From assembly GCF_014117445.1 (NCBI RefSeq), contig NZ_CP059851.1, positions 1,488,001 through 1,552,000 of the forward strand: a stretch of 64,000 nucleotides of DNA. The letters are read 5' to 3'. This document shows, piece after piece, positions 18,335 through 26,907 of the stretch. Position numbers and translations under genes: made by a program. Each line of letters starts with the position of its first letter. The stretch's first letter is position 1. The stretch comes from Sandaracinobacteroides saxicola (GTDB lineage: Bacteria; Pseudomonadota; Alphaproteobacteria; Sphingomonadales; Sphingomonadaceae). Under the pieces are notes generated by a model that had not been told where the DNA came from, did not search any database, and was given only the letters and a program-made list of their open reading frames with translations.

Positions 18335-19091
18335 GCCGTGCCTTTGCGGCCTGCCAAAGTGCTTCCTGTGCGTCGAGCGGCAGGGTTGCGAAGCCGGGCG
18401 TGGCCTCGATGGCGCGGAAGCGGCGTTCGAATTTCGCCGTGGCATCGCGCAGGGCGGTTTCGGCGTCGATATCCAGCTTGCGCAGATAGTTAACCGCGGC
18501 GAACAGCAGGTCGCCGGCTTCCTCGGCGCGCGCGCTGTTTGAAGTTGCAGTCTCAAGCTCTTCGATTTCCTCGTGAACCTTTGCCAATGCGCCTGCGGCA
18601 TCCGGCCAATCGAAACCCGTTCGCGCGGCGCGGGCGGAAATTTTCTGGGCGCGCATCAGGGCGGGCAGGGCGCTTGCCACGCCATCCAGCACGCTGTCCC
18701 GGGGTTTTTCCGCGGCCTTGATGCTTTCCCAGGTTGCCCTGACGGTGTCGGCATCCGGATTGTTGCTGGCGGCGCCGACGATGTGCGGATGGCGGCGTTC
18801 CATCTTGGCGCAGATGGCGTCGGCGACGTCGGCGAGGGTGAAGGCGCCTGCCTCCTCGGCCATGCGGGCATGGAACACCACTTGCAGCAGCAAGTCGCCG
18901 AGTTCGTCGCACAGCTCGGCCATGTCACCGCGGGTGATGGCGTCGGCCACCTCATAGGCTTCCTCGATCGTATAGGGCGCGATCGAGGCGAAATCCTGTG
19001 CCCGATCCCATTCGCAGCCGCCAGGGGAACGCAGGCGTGCCATGATGGCAACCAGGCGTTCGACAGCGACAAGGGCGGAAGCTGTGGTCAT
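18306..19091 (-). CDS. mazG: Nucleoside triphosphate pyrophosphohydrolase MazG
   Basis: MazG hydrolyses (d)NTPs to monophosphates and pyrophosphate and cleans the nucleotide pool. The 261-residue protein has two MazG repeats. The first has the magnesium-binding helices YTIEEAYEVADAI and CDELGDLLLQVVFHARMA; the linker contains KMERRHPHIVG; the second half carries FDWPDAAGALAKVHEEIEEL and RAEEAGDLLFAAVNYLRKL. Length fits the full two-domain form. The ATG has only a weak ribosome site, and the 28-bp dif site begins nine bases upstream of it. Confidence 0.95.
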   Translation of the reverse strand: MTTASALVAVERLVAIMARLRSPGGCEWDRAQDFASIAPYTIEEAYEVADAITRGDMAELCDELGDLLLQVVFHARMAEEAGAFTLADVADAICAKMERRHPHIVGAASNNPDADTVRATWESIKAAEKPRDSVLDGVASALPALMRAQKISARAARTGFDWPDAAGALAKVHEEIEELETATSNSARAEEAGDLLFAAVNYLRKLDIDAETALRDATAKFERRFRAIEATPGFATLPLDAQEALWQAAKARLSGRGSKSG

Positions 19092-19099
19092 CGCTCAGT

Positions 19100-19127
19100 C
19101 AATCTGATAATCTATATTATGTTAAGA
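19100..19127 (+). other. dif: Chromosome dimer resolution site dif
   Basis: The 28 bases match the XerCD recombination site. The right (XerD) arm at 19117-19127 is TTATGTTAAGA against TTATGTTAAAT in E. coli, and the 19 bases 19107-19125 differ from the E. coli site at one position, in the central region (TCTATA here, TGTATA there). The XerC arm at 19100-19110 ends GATAA. It lies in the 46-base gap between mazG and the small membrane gene, and the strand composition of the window changes sign here. XerC and XerD would act on it, under FtsK, to resolve chromosome dimers. Confidence 0.88.
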
Positions 19128-19137
19128 GACGATATCG

Positions 19138-19359
19138 TCACGGCGACAGCCTTGCGCTCTGCGGCGCACGGTCACCCGGTTGCTGCCAGCGTTCCGGCAC
19201 GCCGATCAATTGCACCAGCAGAACGCCGGCGACAAAGATGCAGCCCCAGATCAGCAGCAGCCGCAGCGTCCCGCCGGCACCCAGGCGCGCGAAGAGCCCC
19301 TTGTTCCACCAGAGCATGAGCGCCAGCGCCATCAACAGGAAGATCAGCGATTCAAGCAT
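19138..19359 (-). CDS. Small two-helix membrane protein, function unknown
   Basis: The 73-residue protein starts MLESLIFLLMALALMLWWNK and has two hydrophobic segments (residues ~3-17 and ~34-52, LRLLLIWGCIFVAGVLLVQL), with a charged and proline-containing tail. I recognise no family. The start at 19359 overlaps the MBL hydrolase stop by eight bases, so it is probably co-translated with tatD and that hydrolase. Its stop is ten bases from dif. Confidence 0.7.
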   Translation of the reverse strand: MLESLIFLLMALALMLWWNKGLFARLGAGGTLRLLLIWGCIFVAGVLLVQLIGVPERWQQPGDRAPQSARLSP

Positions 19360-20125
19360 GCGAAACCTCCCACACGCGACCGTCATAGCCCGGCGTCACG
19401 CCGACAGGAAGTTCAGCCAGCAGCGTGTCGTGATCCATCGACTGGTCCATATGCGTCAGCCATGCAGCGTCCGGTTTGGCACGCTCGATCCAGCCGAGCG
19501 TTTGTCCGACATGCGCGTGGGTCGGATGCGGCTCGCGGCGCAACGCATCGACAATCCACAGGTCCAGACCTTCAAGCAATGCAAACACGGGCTCATCCAG
19601 GCCATTGGTATCCGTTGAATAAGCAACGGCGTGCCCGCGCCAGTCGAAGCGAAACCCGGTGCTGTGGATCGGCCCATGCCGCTGCGGAAACCAGCGGATG
19701 CCAAGGTCGCCCAGCATCAGTTCCCCTGGCAGTTCATGCGCCACGCAGGTCGCCGGATAACCCTCCCTCCCCTCGAACACATAGCGGAAGCGGCTGGTGA
19801 TGCGGCGCGCGGTCGCCGGGTGCATCCAGCAATCGACCGGCCGGCGCATGGCATGGAAGATGGCGCGAAGGTCGTCGATCCCATGGCAATGGTCGGCATG
19901 GTCATGCGTGAACAACACGGCATCCAGATGGGTGACACCGGCATCGAGCAGCTGCTCGCGCAGGTCGGGACCGGTATCGACCAGCACGCGCACCCGCGGC
20001 GTTTCCACCAGGATCGACACGCGGCGGCGCCGGTTCCTGGGGTTCGCCGGGTCGCAGGCCCCCCAGTCCGGCCCCAGGCGGGGCACGCCGGATGACGTTC
20101 CGCTGCCCAGCATGGTGACCTTCAC
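19352..20125 (-). CDS. MBL-fold metal-dependent hydrolase (PhnP-like)
   Basis: The 257-residue protein begins MKVTMLGSGTSSGVPRLG, the opening of PhnP/RNase Z-like beta-lactamase-fold phosphodiesterases. The metal site is FTHDHADHCHGID (HxHxDH), with later ligands at RHGPIHSTGFRF, AYSTDTNG and AWLTHMDQSMDH. PhnP acts on cyclic phosphate diesters, but this gene sits in a tatD housekeeping cluster with no phosphonate genes, so the substrate is unresolved. Its start overlaps the tatD stop (ATGA). Confidence 0.88.
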   Translation of the reverse strand: MKVTMLGSGTSSGVPRLGPDWGACDPANPRNRRRRVSILVETPRVRVLVDTGPDLREQLLDAGVTHLDAVLFTHDHADHCHGIDDLRAIFHAMRRPVDCWMHPATARRITSRFRYVFEGREGYPATCVAHELPGELMLGDLGIRWFPQRHGPIHSTGFRFDWRGHAVAYSTDTNGLDEPVFALLEGLDLWIVDALRREPHPTHAHVGQTLGWIERAKPDAAWLTHMDQSMDHDTLLAELPVGVTPGYDGRVWEVSHA

Positions 20126-20898
20126 GCGGCCATTTTCCCGAACAGGCGCAGGGTGTTGGCACCGGTTGCCGCGACCAGTTCATCAATGGCCTGGCCGCGC
20201 AGATCGGCCAGGAAACGCGCGGTGTGCAGGACATGCGCGGGTTCGCAGACCTTCCCGCGCACGGGGACGGGCGCAAGGAAGGGCGCGTCGGTTTCCACCA
20301 GCAACCGGTCCTGCGGCAGGGTCTTCGCAATGCCTTGCAAATCCCTGGCATTCTTGAAAGTCAAGATCCCGGAAAGGGAAATGTAGAAGCCCAGTGCCAG
20401 CGCCTTGGCGGCAAAGTCGGCGCTGGCGGTAAAGCAGTGGATCACACCGGTGAAGGTCCCCTGCCCCATTTCGTCGGCCAGGATGGCAGCGGTGTCAGCC
20501 TCGGCGTCGCGGGTATGGACGATCAGCGGCAGGCCGGTCGCGCGCGCCGCGGCGATATGGGCGCGAAAGCTCGCCTGCTGCCGCGCCCGGTCGGACTTGT
20601 CATAATAATAGTCGAGGCCGGTCTCGCCGATGCCGATCACACGCGGATGTGCCGCCGCCTCCGTCAGGCGGGCGGCGTCGATGTCAGGGTGGCTGTCGGC
20701 CTCGTGCGGGTGGATGCCGACCGTGGCATAGACATCGGGGTTGGCATCGGCGCCGGCGATCACCGCCTCCCATTCATGACGCTTGGTCGCGATCGAGATC
20801 ATCGCCTGCACGCCCGCCTCCCGTGCACGCGCCAGCACGCCGGGCGCGTCCTCGACCAGCCCGGGATAATTGAGGTGGCAATGGGAATCGATCAGCAT
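20122..20898 (-). CDS. tatD: TatD-family DNase
   Basis: TatD proteins are metal-dependent 3'-5' nucleases used in DNA repair and quality control. The 258-residue TIM-barrel protein has MLIDSHCHLNYPG (HxH metal motif), GIGETGLDYYYDKSDRARQQ with the metal Glu, LIVHTRDAEADT, VIHCFTASADFA and LLVETDAPFLAPVP with the catalytic Asp. It heads the unit tatD, MBL hydrolase, small membrane protein and perhaps mazG. It is divergent from nhaA, with 70 bases between. Confidence 0.95.
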   Translation of the reverse strand: MLIDSHCHLNYPGLVEDAPGVLARAREAGVQAMISIATKRHEWEAVIAGADANPDVYATVGIHPHEADSHPDIDAARLTEAAAHPRVIGIGETGLDYYYDKSDRARQQASFRAHIAAARATGLPLIVHTRDAEADTAAILADEMGQGTFTGVIHCFTASADFAAKALALGFYISLSGILTFKNARDLQGIAKTLPQDRLLVETDAPFLAPVPVRGKVCEPAHVLHTARFLADLRGQAIDELVAATGANTLRLFGKMAA

Positions 20899-20968
20899 CC
20901 CGCTGCTTTAGCCGCACGGACGGCCACGGGGATAGGCTTTCGCGGCATCGCCCGCTATCGATGGCATC

Positions 20969-22198
20969 ATGCCGCAACGCTTCCTCCGCCTGCCTGCCGA
21001 GGCAATCCCCGGCATCGTGCTGCTGCTGTCGGCGGCGGCGGCGATGGTCATCGCCAATTCGCCTTGGGCGGAAGGCTATGCGGCGCTGTTGAAGACCGAG
21101 GCGTTTGTCGGTTTCGGCGCCGCCGCGATCCGCATGACGCTGGCGGAATGGGTGAAAAATGCGCTGATGGCCGTGTTTTTCCTGTTCGCGGGGCTGGAGC
21201 TGAAGCGGGAGCTGCTGGAAGGGGCGCTGGCGGACCGGCGCGCCGCCGCCCTGCCCTTCGCCGCCGCGGTCGGCGGCATGGCGGTGCCGGCGCTGATTTT
21301 CGTGGTTGTCGCCGGCGCGCCCTATGCCCATGGCTGGGCCATCCCGGCCGCCACCGACATCGCCTTCGCGCTCGGTGTGCTGGCGCTTCTCGGCAGCAGG
21401 GTGCCGGCGGCGCTGAAGGCCTTTCTTCTCGCGGTGGCGATCATCGATGATCTGGGGGCGATCCTGATCGTCGCCTTCGCCTACAGCGGCGCGCTGCACT
21501 GGGATTGGCTGACGGTTGCGGGGGGCGTTTTTGCCCTGATGCTCGGTCTCAACCGGATGCAATCGGGGCGGCTCGGCCTCTACCTGCTGCTCGCCCTGCC
21601 GCTGTGGGTGGCGGTGCAGAACAGCGGCGTGAACCCGACAATGGCGGGCGTGCTGACCGCGGTCGCGATTCCCCTGCGGGACCGGGATGGCGGCGCGCCG
21701 CTGCATGCCGCCGAGCACGGGTTGCGCGCCTATGTGCTGTTCCTGGTGATGCCGGTGTTCGCGCTGGCCTCGGCGGGCGCTTCGCTGACCGGCGGTTTCG
21801 GCGCGGCGCTCGGCCACCCCGTGGCACTGGGCATCGCGGCCGGGCTGGCATTGGGCAAGCCCATCGGCATCACCCTGGTGACCCTGCTGACCGCGCGACT
21901 GATCGGGGCGCCGCTGCCCGGAAAACCCATCCACATCATCGGCCTGGGCGCGATGGCGGGCATCGGCTTCACCATGAGCCTGTTCATCGGCAAGCTGGCG
22001 TTCGCCGATCCGGCGCTGGCGACGCCGGTGAAGCTCGGCGTCTATATGGGCTCGCTGGCCGCCGCGCTCGCCGGCCTGCTGATCCTGTCCCGTACCCTGC
22101 CCCGCCGCAGCGCCCGCCGCGTGGCGGCCGAGCATGACGAGACCCGGCCCTTCATCGCTGAAGAGCCGGGTCGGGAAACCGGCAGGACGCCGTTTTAG
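20969..22198 (+). CDS. nhaA: Na+/H+ antiporter NhaA
   Basis: NhaA exchanges two external protons for one internal sodium ion and protects against salt and alkali. The 409-residue protein has about 12 membrane segments. Landmarks are RLPAEAIPGIVLLLSAAAAM at the N-terminus, FFLFAGLELKRELLEG, PAATDIAFALGVLALLG and the two essential aspartates in AIIDDLGAILIVAFAY. Later G-rich helices (KPIGITLVTLL, MAGIGFTMSLFIGKLAF) are also typical. The gene converges on the Spo0M-like gene ten bases after its stop. Confidence 0.96.
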   Translation: MPQRFLRLPAEAIPGIVLLLSAAAAMVIANSPWAEGYAALLKTEAFVGFGAAAIRMTLAEWVKNALMAVFFLFAGLELKRELLEGALADRRAAALPFAAAVGGMAVPALIFVVVAGAPYAHGWAIPAATDIAFALGVLALLGSRVPAALKAFLLAVAIIDDLGAILIVAFAYSGALHWDWLTVAGGVFALMLGLNRMQSGRLGLYLLLALPLWVAVQNSGVNPTMAGVLTAVAIPLRDRDGGAPLHAAEHGLRAYVLFLVMPVFALASAGASLTGGFGAALGHPVALGIAAGLALGKPIGITLVTLLTARLIGAPLPGKPIHIIGLGAMAGIGFTMSLFIGKLAFADPALATPVKLGVYMGSLAAALAGLLILSRTLPRRSARRVAAEHDETRPFIAEEPGRETGRTPF

Positions 22199-22208
22199 GA
22201 TTTTTCGG

Positions 22209-22949
22209 TTAGGCGACCGGCACCAGCAGGCCGCGCAGGTCGGCCATCGCCCGGTCACGGCTTTCGGCATTCACGCGGATGCGGTGCCAGCTTTCGTCGG
22301 TGCCGCTCATCTCCCGCAGCATGCCACCAAGCCCGCGCGCCGCGCGGTCCAGCTGCACCAGCAGGTCGGCGCGGCCCGGCGCCAGGCCCTCGAACACCAG
22401 CTCGATCTCGTCGAAGCGGCCGCCCCATTGCACGGGCTTGAACTCGAATTCCTGCACGAACGGCCGGCCGAACCAGGCCGATCGCGCCTCGACATCGGTT
22501 TTCCACAGGCGGAAGCCCAGTGCCTCCATCGCGGCGATCACATTCGCCTGTTCGGGCGAAGGCGTCACTTCCAGCCGGTCGATGTCGCTGGGGTCGAGCG
22601 CCATCGGCACGTCCAGTTCGCTTGCCACCCACACGATGCTGCGGCCGCCATAGCTGGTGATCGGGGTATGCGCCGGCACGTCGATGGCGAACGGCAGGCT
22701 GTGGTTGCGGTCGAGCGCGATCGGGCCGGGGATGCGCACGCTGGCAATGGTTGCGTTCACCAGATGATCGTCTCGCTCCACCCGCGTCATCAGCTTCACT
22801 TCCGCGTGGCTGGCGGACTTGCCGCCCTCCCCTGCCGTGATGTTCAGGGTGCCGGTCAGGCGCTCGCCGGGGCGCACGCTGGCCTGGTTGAGCACGGCGT
22901 CCAGCTTGGCGCCGCCGATGCCGATACGGGTCAGGAGGGATTTGAGCAT
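22209..22949 (-). CDS. Spo0M-like arrestin-fold protein
   Basis: The 246-residue protein matches the sporulation-control Spo0M family. It begins MLKSLLTRIGIGGAKLDAVL and continues GERLTGTLNITAGE, the usual opening, then DVPAHTPITSYGGRSIVWV and LDVPMALDPSDIDRLEV, which are family hallmarks, and a C-terminal domain with EFEFKPVQWGGRFDEIELVF. The fold is arrestin-like. The name comes from Bacillus; in proteobacteria the role is unknown, and no sporulation is implied. The start at 22949 gives the family N-terminus and has AAAGGAA upstream. Confidence 0.87.
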   Translation of the reverse strand: MLKSLLTRIGIGGAKLDAVLNQASVRPGERLTGTLNITAGEGGKSASHAEVKLMTRVERDDHLVNATIASVRIPGPIALDRNHSLPFAIDVPAHTPITSYGGRSIVWVASELDVPMALDPSDIDRLEVTPSPEQANVIAAMEALGFRLWKTDVEARSAWFGRPFVQEFEFKPVQWGGRFDEIELVFEGLAPGRADLLVQLDRAARGLGGMLREMSGTDESWHRIRVNAESRDRAMADLRGLLVPVA

Positions 22950-22996
22950 GGGGAAATTCCTTTCATGCCTGTCAAATTGTGTCATTCTCGCAATAT

Positions 22997-24367
22997 TCAA
23001 GGCCGCGGTTGTGAAAGTTTCGCGACAGCCAGGAACAGCAGGCCCAGCGACAGCACCCCAAAGCTGATCGTCACGCCTCGGATGCCGACATAAAGCAGGC
23101 TGGACAACAGGATGCCTGCGCTGGAACCGGCGAAGAGCAGCGGCAACAGGGGGTAGAGCGGTGTGCGGAACGGCCGCGGCACATCGGGTTGCCGCACACG
23201 AAGCACGATATGGGCAACAGCGGACAGCGTCAGGAACAGCCAGAACACCGGCGACAGAAACTCCACCATCTGCGCGAAGCCGCGCCCGTTCAGGCTGCCC
23301 CAGCCGATCAGCAGCAGCGCCATTACCGTCTGCACATAGATGGCGGCACGCGGCACGCCCTTCGCCTCGTCCCAGGCGGCGAGCTTCGCCAGCAGCGGCT
23401 GGTCGCAGGCGGCGGCATAAAGCGTCCGCCCGCCAACGATGATCAGGGCGTTCATCACGGCCAGCGCCGTGGCGGACACCAGCCCCACCATCGCCAGTTC
23501 GCCAACCGGCCCGAAGAACCGTCCCGCGGTTTCCGCCGCCGGCGCGGCGCTGGCGGCGAGCCCTGACACGCCCAGCACCTTCAGATAGCCCCAGTTCGCG
23601 AGCAGATAGAGCCCGGTCACCATCGCCATGCCGCCCGCGAGCGCCGGCACCATGCGGCGCGGCCCGCCCTTCAACTCGCTGGACAGGGTAGCGGCGTCAT
23701 TCCAGCCGCCATAGGCAAGCATGATGAACACCACCGCACCACCCAGCGCCGACAGGCCCGGGGGTGTCGCAATCCCCGGCACTACCGCCGGCGTGCCGGC
23801 GGCCACCGTCAGCACCGCCGCCAGGCCCAGCAGCAGCAGGGCCGCGATGTCCAGCACCACCAGTCCCAGCTGCGTGTTCGCCCCCACCCGCACGCCGCGC
23901 AGATTCAGGAAGGACAGCAGCAGCACCGCGCCGGCGGCAACAGCCGCCTTCCCCGCGTCCCCCAGCGGCAGCACCGAACCGACATAGTCGGCCAGCACGA
24001 ACGCCAGCAGCGCGGTGGACGCCGTGAAGATCACGGCGAAGCGCGACCAGGCGAACAGGAAGGCGACGCTGCGGCCATAGGCCTGGCGCAGAAACCAATA
24101 GTCACCGCCCTTGTGCGCGAAGGCGGCGGACAGCTCCGCGTAACAGAGCGCCCCGGCAAGCGCCAACAGGCCGCCTACTCCCCACAGCGCGAGGATCCAG
24201 CGCTCGTCCGGCACCAGCCCGGCGACATTGGCGCTCGTCTTGAAGATGCCGGCACCGATGACCATCCCGACGGCAACCGCGGCCGCCTGCCAGACACTCA
24301 GCGTGCCGCGCGGTTCAGGACCGGACAAGCGAAACTTTGCCGGGCTGCAAAAAAAGCAGGTTCCCAC
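22997..24367 (-). CDS. APC-family amino acid permease
   Basis: The protein (456 residues from GTG 24367) has about 12-13 membrane helices. The first helix, VWQAAAVAVGMVIGAGIFKT, contains the unwound substrate site GAGIF of the amino acid-polyamine-organocation superfamily. CYAELSAAFAHKGGDYWFL and FIMLAYGGWNDAATLSSELK are the other standard blocks. TTG 24328 (SGPEPRGTL) is an equally plausible start. Its substrate cannot be assigned. It is divergent from the TonB receptor gene, with about 60-100 bases between starts, so both may belong to one uptake module. Confidence 0.88.
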   Translation of the reverse strand: MGTCFFCSPAKFRLSGPEPRGTLSVWQAAAVAVGMVIGAGIFKTSANVAGLVPDERWILALWGVGGLLALAGALCYAELSAAFAHKGGDYWFLRQAYGRSVAFLFAWSRFAVIFTASTALLAFVLADYVGSVLPLGDAGKAAVAAGAVLLLSFLNLRGVRVGANTQLGLVVLDIAALLLLGLAAVLTVAAGTPAVVPGIATPPGLSALGGAVVFIMLAYGGWNDAATLSSELKGGPRRMVPALAGGMAMVTGLYLLANWGYLKVLGVSGLAASAAPAAETAGRFFGPVGELAMVGLVSATALAVMNALIIVGGRTLYAAACDQPLLAKLAAWDEAKGVPRAAIYVQTVMALLLIGWGSLNGRGFAQMVEFLSPVFWLFLTLSAVAHIVLRVRQPDVPRPFRTPLYPLLPLLFAGSSAGILLSSLLYVGIRGVTISFGVLSLGLLFLAVAKLSQPRP

Positions 24368-24426
24368 GCCGGAGCGACGGCTTTATGCCGCGCTGCAACA
24401 ATGACGGTTTTGTGAAGGGGTCTGCC

Positions 24427-26904
24427 ATGTCGAGCGTTCGTGTAGCGGCAATGTTGGTGACTGTCAGCAGCCTTGGCGTGGCGGCGCCGGCGCTGGCGCA
24501 AGCCCCGCAGGCGGCGGTCGAGGAGGCCGACACCATCATCGTGACGGGCACCCGCGCCCGCGACCGCACCGTGCTAGACAGCCCTGTGCCGGTTGACGTG
24601 CTGAGCAGCGCCGCCCTCACGCAGGCCGGCAGCAGCGGCGAGGTGGCGCAGGCGCTGCAGAACCTGACGCCCAGCTTCAACTTTCCGCGCCAGTCGAACA
24701 GCGGCGCCGGCGATACGGTTCGCGCGGCGCAGCTGCGCGGCCTGTCGCCGGACCAGACGCTGGTGCTGGTGAACGGCAAACGCTATCACACCACCGCCAC
24801 CCCCAACCTGGATACCAAGGTCGGCCGCGGCACCGCACCCGTCGATTTCAACACCCTGCCGCTGAATGCCATCGGACGCATCGAGATCCTGCGCGATGGC
24901 GCCGGCGCGCAATATGGCAGCGACGCGATCGCCGGCGTGATCAACATCCAGCTCGACCGGGTGAAGGACGGCGGCAGCATTGGCGTCACCTATGGCCTGA
25001 ATGTCACCAAGCCCGGCGTCATCGGCGAGCAGATCGAGGACGGCCAGACCGCGCTGGTGGAGGGCAAGTTCGGCACCACGCTGGCCAACGGCGGCTTCAT
25101 CAGCGTGGGCGGCGACTATCTGTTCCAGCAGGGCACCAACCGCGCCGGTTTCGACCAGGGCGGCAATTTCCTGACCAACGGCAGCTATTCCGATCCGCGC
25201 AACTTCCCCTTCTTCGGGCAGCGGCTGTTCAAGGTCGGCGACCCGCGTGTCGAGGGCGGGCACCTGTGGTTCAACAGCGAACTGCCGCTGGGCGACGCCA
25301 CCTTCTACGCCTTCGGCATCGGCCATACCAGGAAAGCCATCGGCGCCAACTTCTTCCGCTGGCCGGTAATCGTGGATGGCAACGGCAATGACTATCTGCC
25401 ACCCAACCTGCCGGACGGCCTCAATGGCTTCCGCCCCAAATCCAACATCCGCAACAGCGACCTGTCGCTGACCGCGGGCGTGAAGGGCGAGGCCGGCGGC
25501 TGGGCACTGGACGGCAGCCTCAGCTTCGGCAGCAACTGGCTGACCTATCGCCTGACCGACAGCATCAACTATTCGCTGGGGAGCCAAAGCCCCAACGCCT
25601 TCCTGCTGTCGAAGGCGCGCTCCAACCAGTTCCTGGTCAACCTGGACGCCAACCGCGAGTTCGATGTCGGCATGGCCGGGCCGATGACCGTGGCGTTCGG
25701 CGCGGAATATCGCCGCCACAGCTGGAAATCGACCGCCGGGGACCCGGCCTCCTACGCCGTCGGGCCGCTCGCCGATCCCGCTTCACTCGGCCTGCAACCA
25801 GGCGCCCAGGCCGGCCCCGGCCTGACACCCGACGACGCCCGCAGCCTGAACCGCGATGTCGTCGGCGGCTATGTGGACCTATCGCTGGAGCCGGTGCAGA
25901 CGCTGTTCCTGAACGTCGCCGGCCGCGTCGAACATTACAACGATGCCGGCACCAGCGTCGCCGGCAAGGGCGCCGCGCGATGGGAATTCGCACCGGGCTT
26001 CGCGGTGCGTGGCTCCGTCTCGAACAGCTTCAAGGCACCGGCGCTGGCCCAGCTCGGCGCCTCCTCCACCAGCCTGACCTTCGGTGCCGGGGGACAGCTG
26101 CGGCGCGTCTCCACCCTGCCGGTGGACAGCGCGGCGGCGCGGGCGCTCGGCGCCAAACCGCTCGACCCGGAAAAAAGCTTCAACCTTTCGGGCGGCCTCA
26201 CCGCCAACGCCGGCGGTTTCCGCCTGTCGGTCGATGCCTTCCGCATCCTGATCGACAACCGCATCACCCTTTCCGAACGCTTCGACCTCTCCGGTCTCAC
26301 CCCGGCGCAGCGCACGGCGCTCGGCCTCGGCACCTTCGACGCGATCAACTTCTTTACCAACGCCGTCGACCTCAAGACCGAAGGTTATGAGATCGTCGCC
26401 GGCTACGCCTTCGAGTTCGAAGGCAAATGGGACCTGTCCGCCGCCTACAGCTATGCCAAGAACAGCATCCGCCGCGTCGCGCCGCCGCCGCCGCAGCTCG
26501 CCGCCAACGGCATCTCCGGCGGCCTGATCGGCCTGGAGGAGCGCAACACGCTGACCACCGCCGCCCCGCGCAACAAGCTGATCCTGGGTGTCAACTGGTC
26601 CAACGACCGCTGGAGCAGCAGCTGGCGCGGCACCCGCTACGGCGGCATCACCCGGCAGTTCGATTTCGGCGGCGGCTTCACCCCCCGCCAAGATTTCGGC
26701 GCCGAATGGCAGGTCGATGGCGAGGTCGCGGTGAAAATTCTCCCGGCATTGAGCCTGGCGGTCGGCGTCAACAACCTGTTCGACAATTACCCCGCCCCCA
26801 GCATCGACGACATCAATGGCGCCGGCAACCTCGCCTACGACATCCTCTCCCCCATCGGCATCAACGGCCGCTACCTCTACGCCAAGGCTCGGTTCGACTT
26901 CTGA
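24427..26904 (+). CDS. TonB-dependent outer-membrane receptor
   Basis: The 825-residue receptor has a signal peptide (MLVTVSSLGVAAPALAQA), a TonB box-like segment EEADTIIVTGTRARD, a plug domain with RAAQLRGLSPDQTLVLVNGK and IGRIEILRDGAGAQYGSDAI, and a C-terminal barrel ending in aromatic residues (LYAKARFDF), as needed for outer-membrane insertion. The ATG at 24427 follows GAAGGGG. The GLSPDQTLVLVNGKRYHTT plug is of the type common in sphingomonad nutrient receptors, but no substrate is evident. The nearest transport partner is the divergent amino acid permease. Confidence 0.92.
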   Translation: MSSVRVAAMLVTVSSLGVAAPALAQAPQAAVEEADTIIVTGTRARDRTVLDSPVPVDVLSSAALTQAGSSGEVAQALQNLTPSFNFPRQSNSGAGDTVRAAQLRGLSPDQTLVLVNGKRYHTTATPNLDTKVGRGTAPVDFNTLPLNAIGRIEILRDGAGAQYGSDAIAGVINIQLDRVKDGGSIGVTYGLNVTKPGVIGEQIEDGQTALVEGKFGTTLANGGFISVGGDYLFQQGTNRAGFDQGGNFLTNGSYSDPRNFPFFGQRLFKVGDPRVEGGHLWFNSELPLGDATFYAFGIGHTRKAIGANFFRWPVIVDGNGNDYLPPNLPDGLNGFRPKSNIRNSDLSLTAGVKGEAGGWALDGSLSFGSNWLTYRLTDSINYSLGSQSPNAFLLSKARSNQFLVNLDANREFDVGMAGPMTVAFGAEYRRHSWKSTAGDPASYAVGPLADPASLGLQPGAQAGPGLTPDDARSLNRDVVGGYVDLSLEPVQTLFLNVAGRVEHYNDAGTSVAGKGAARWEFAPGFAVRGSVSNSFKAPALAQLGASSTSLTFGAGGQLRRVSTLPVDSAAARALGAKPLDPEKSFNLSGGLTANAGGFRLSVDAFRILIDNRITLSERFDLSGLTPAQRTALGLGTFDAINFFTNAVDLKTEGYEIVAGYAFEFEGKWDLSAAYSYAKNSIRRVAPPPPQLAANGISGGLIGLEERNTLTTAAPRNKLILGVNWSNDRWSSSWRGTRYGGITRQFDFGGGFTPRQDFGAEWQVDGEVAVKILPALSLAVGVNNLFDNYPAPSIDDINGAGNLAYDILSPIGINGRYLYAKARFDF

Positions 26905-26907
26905 CCT

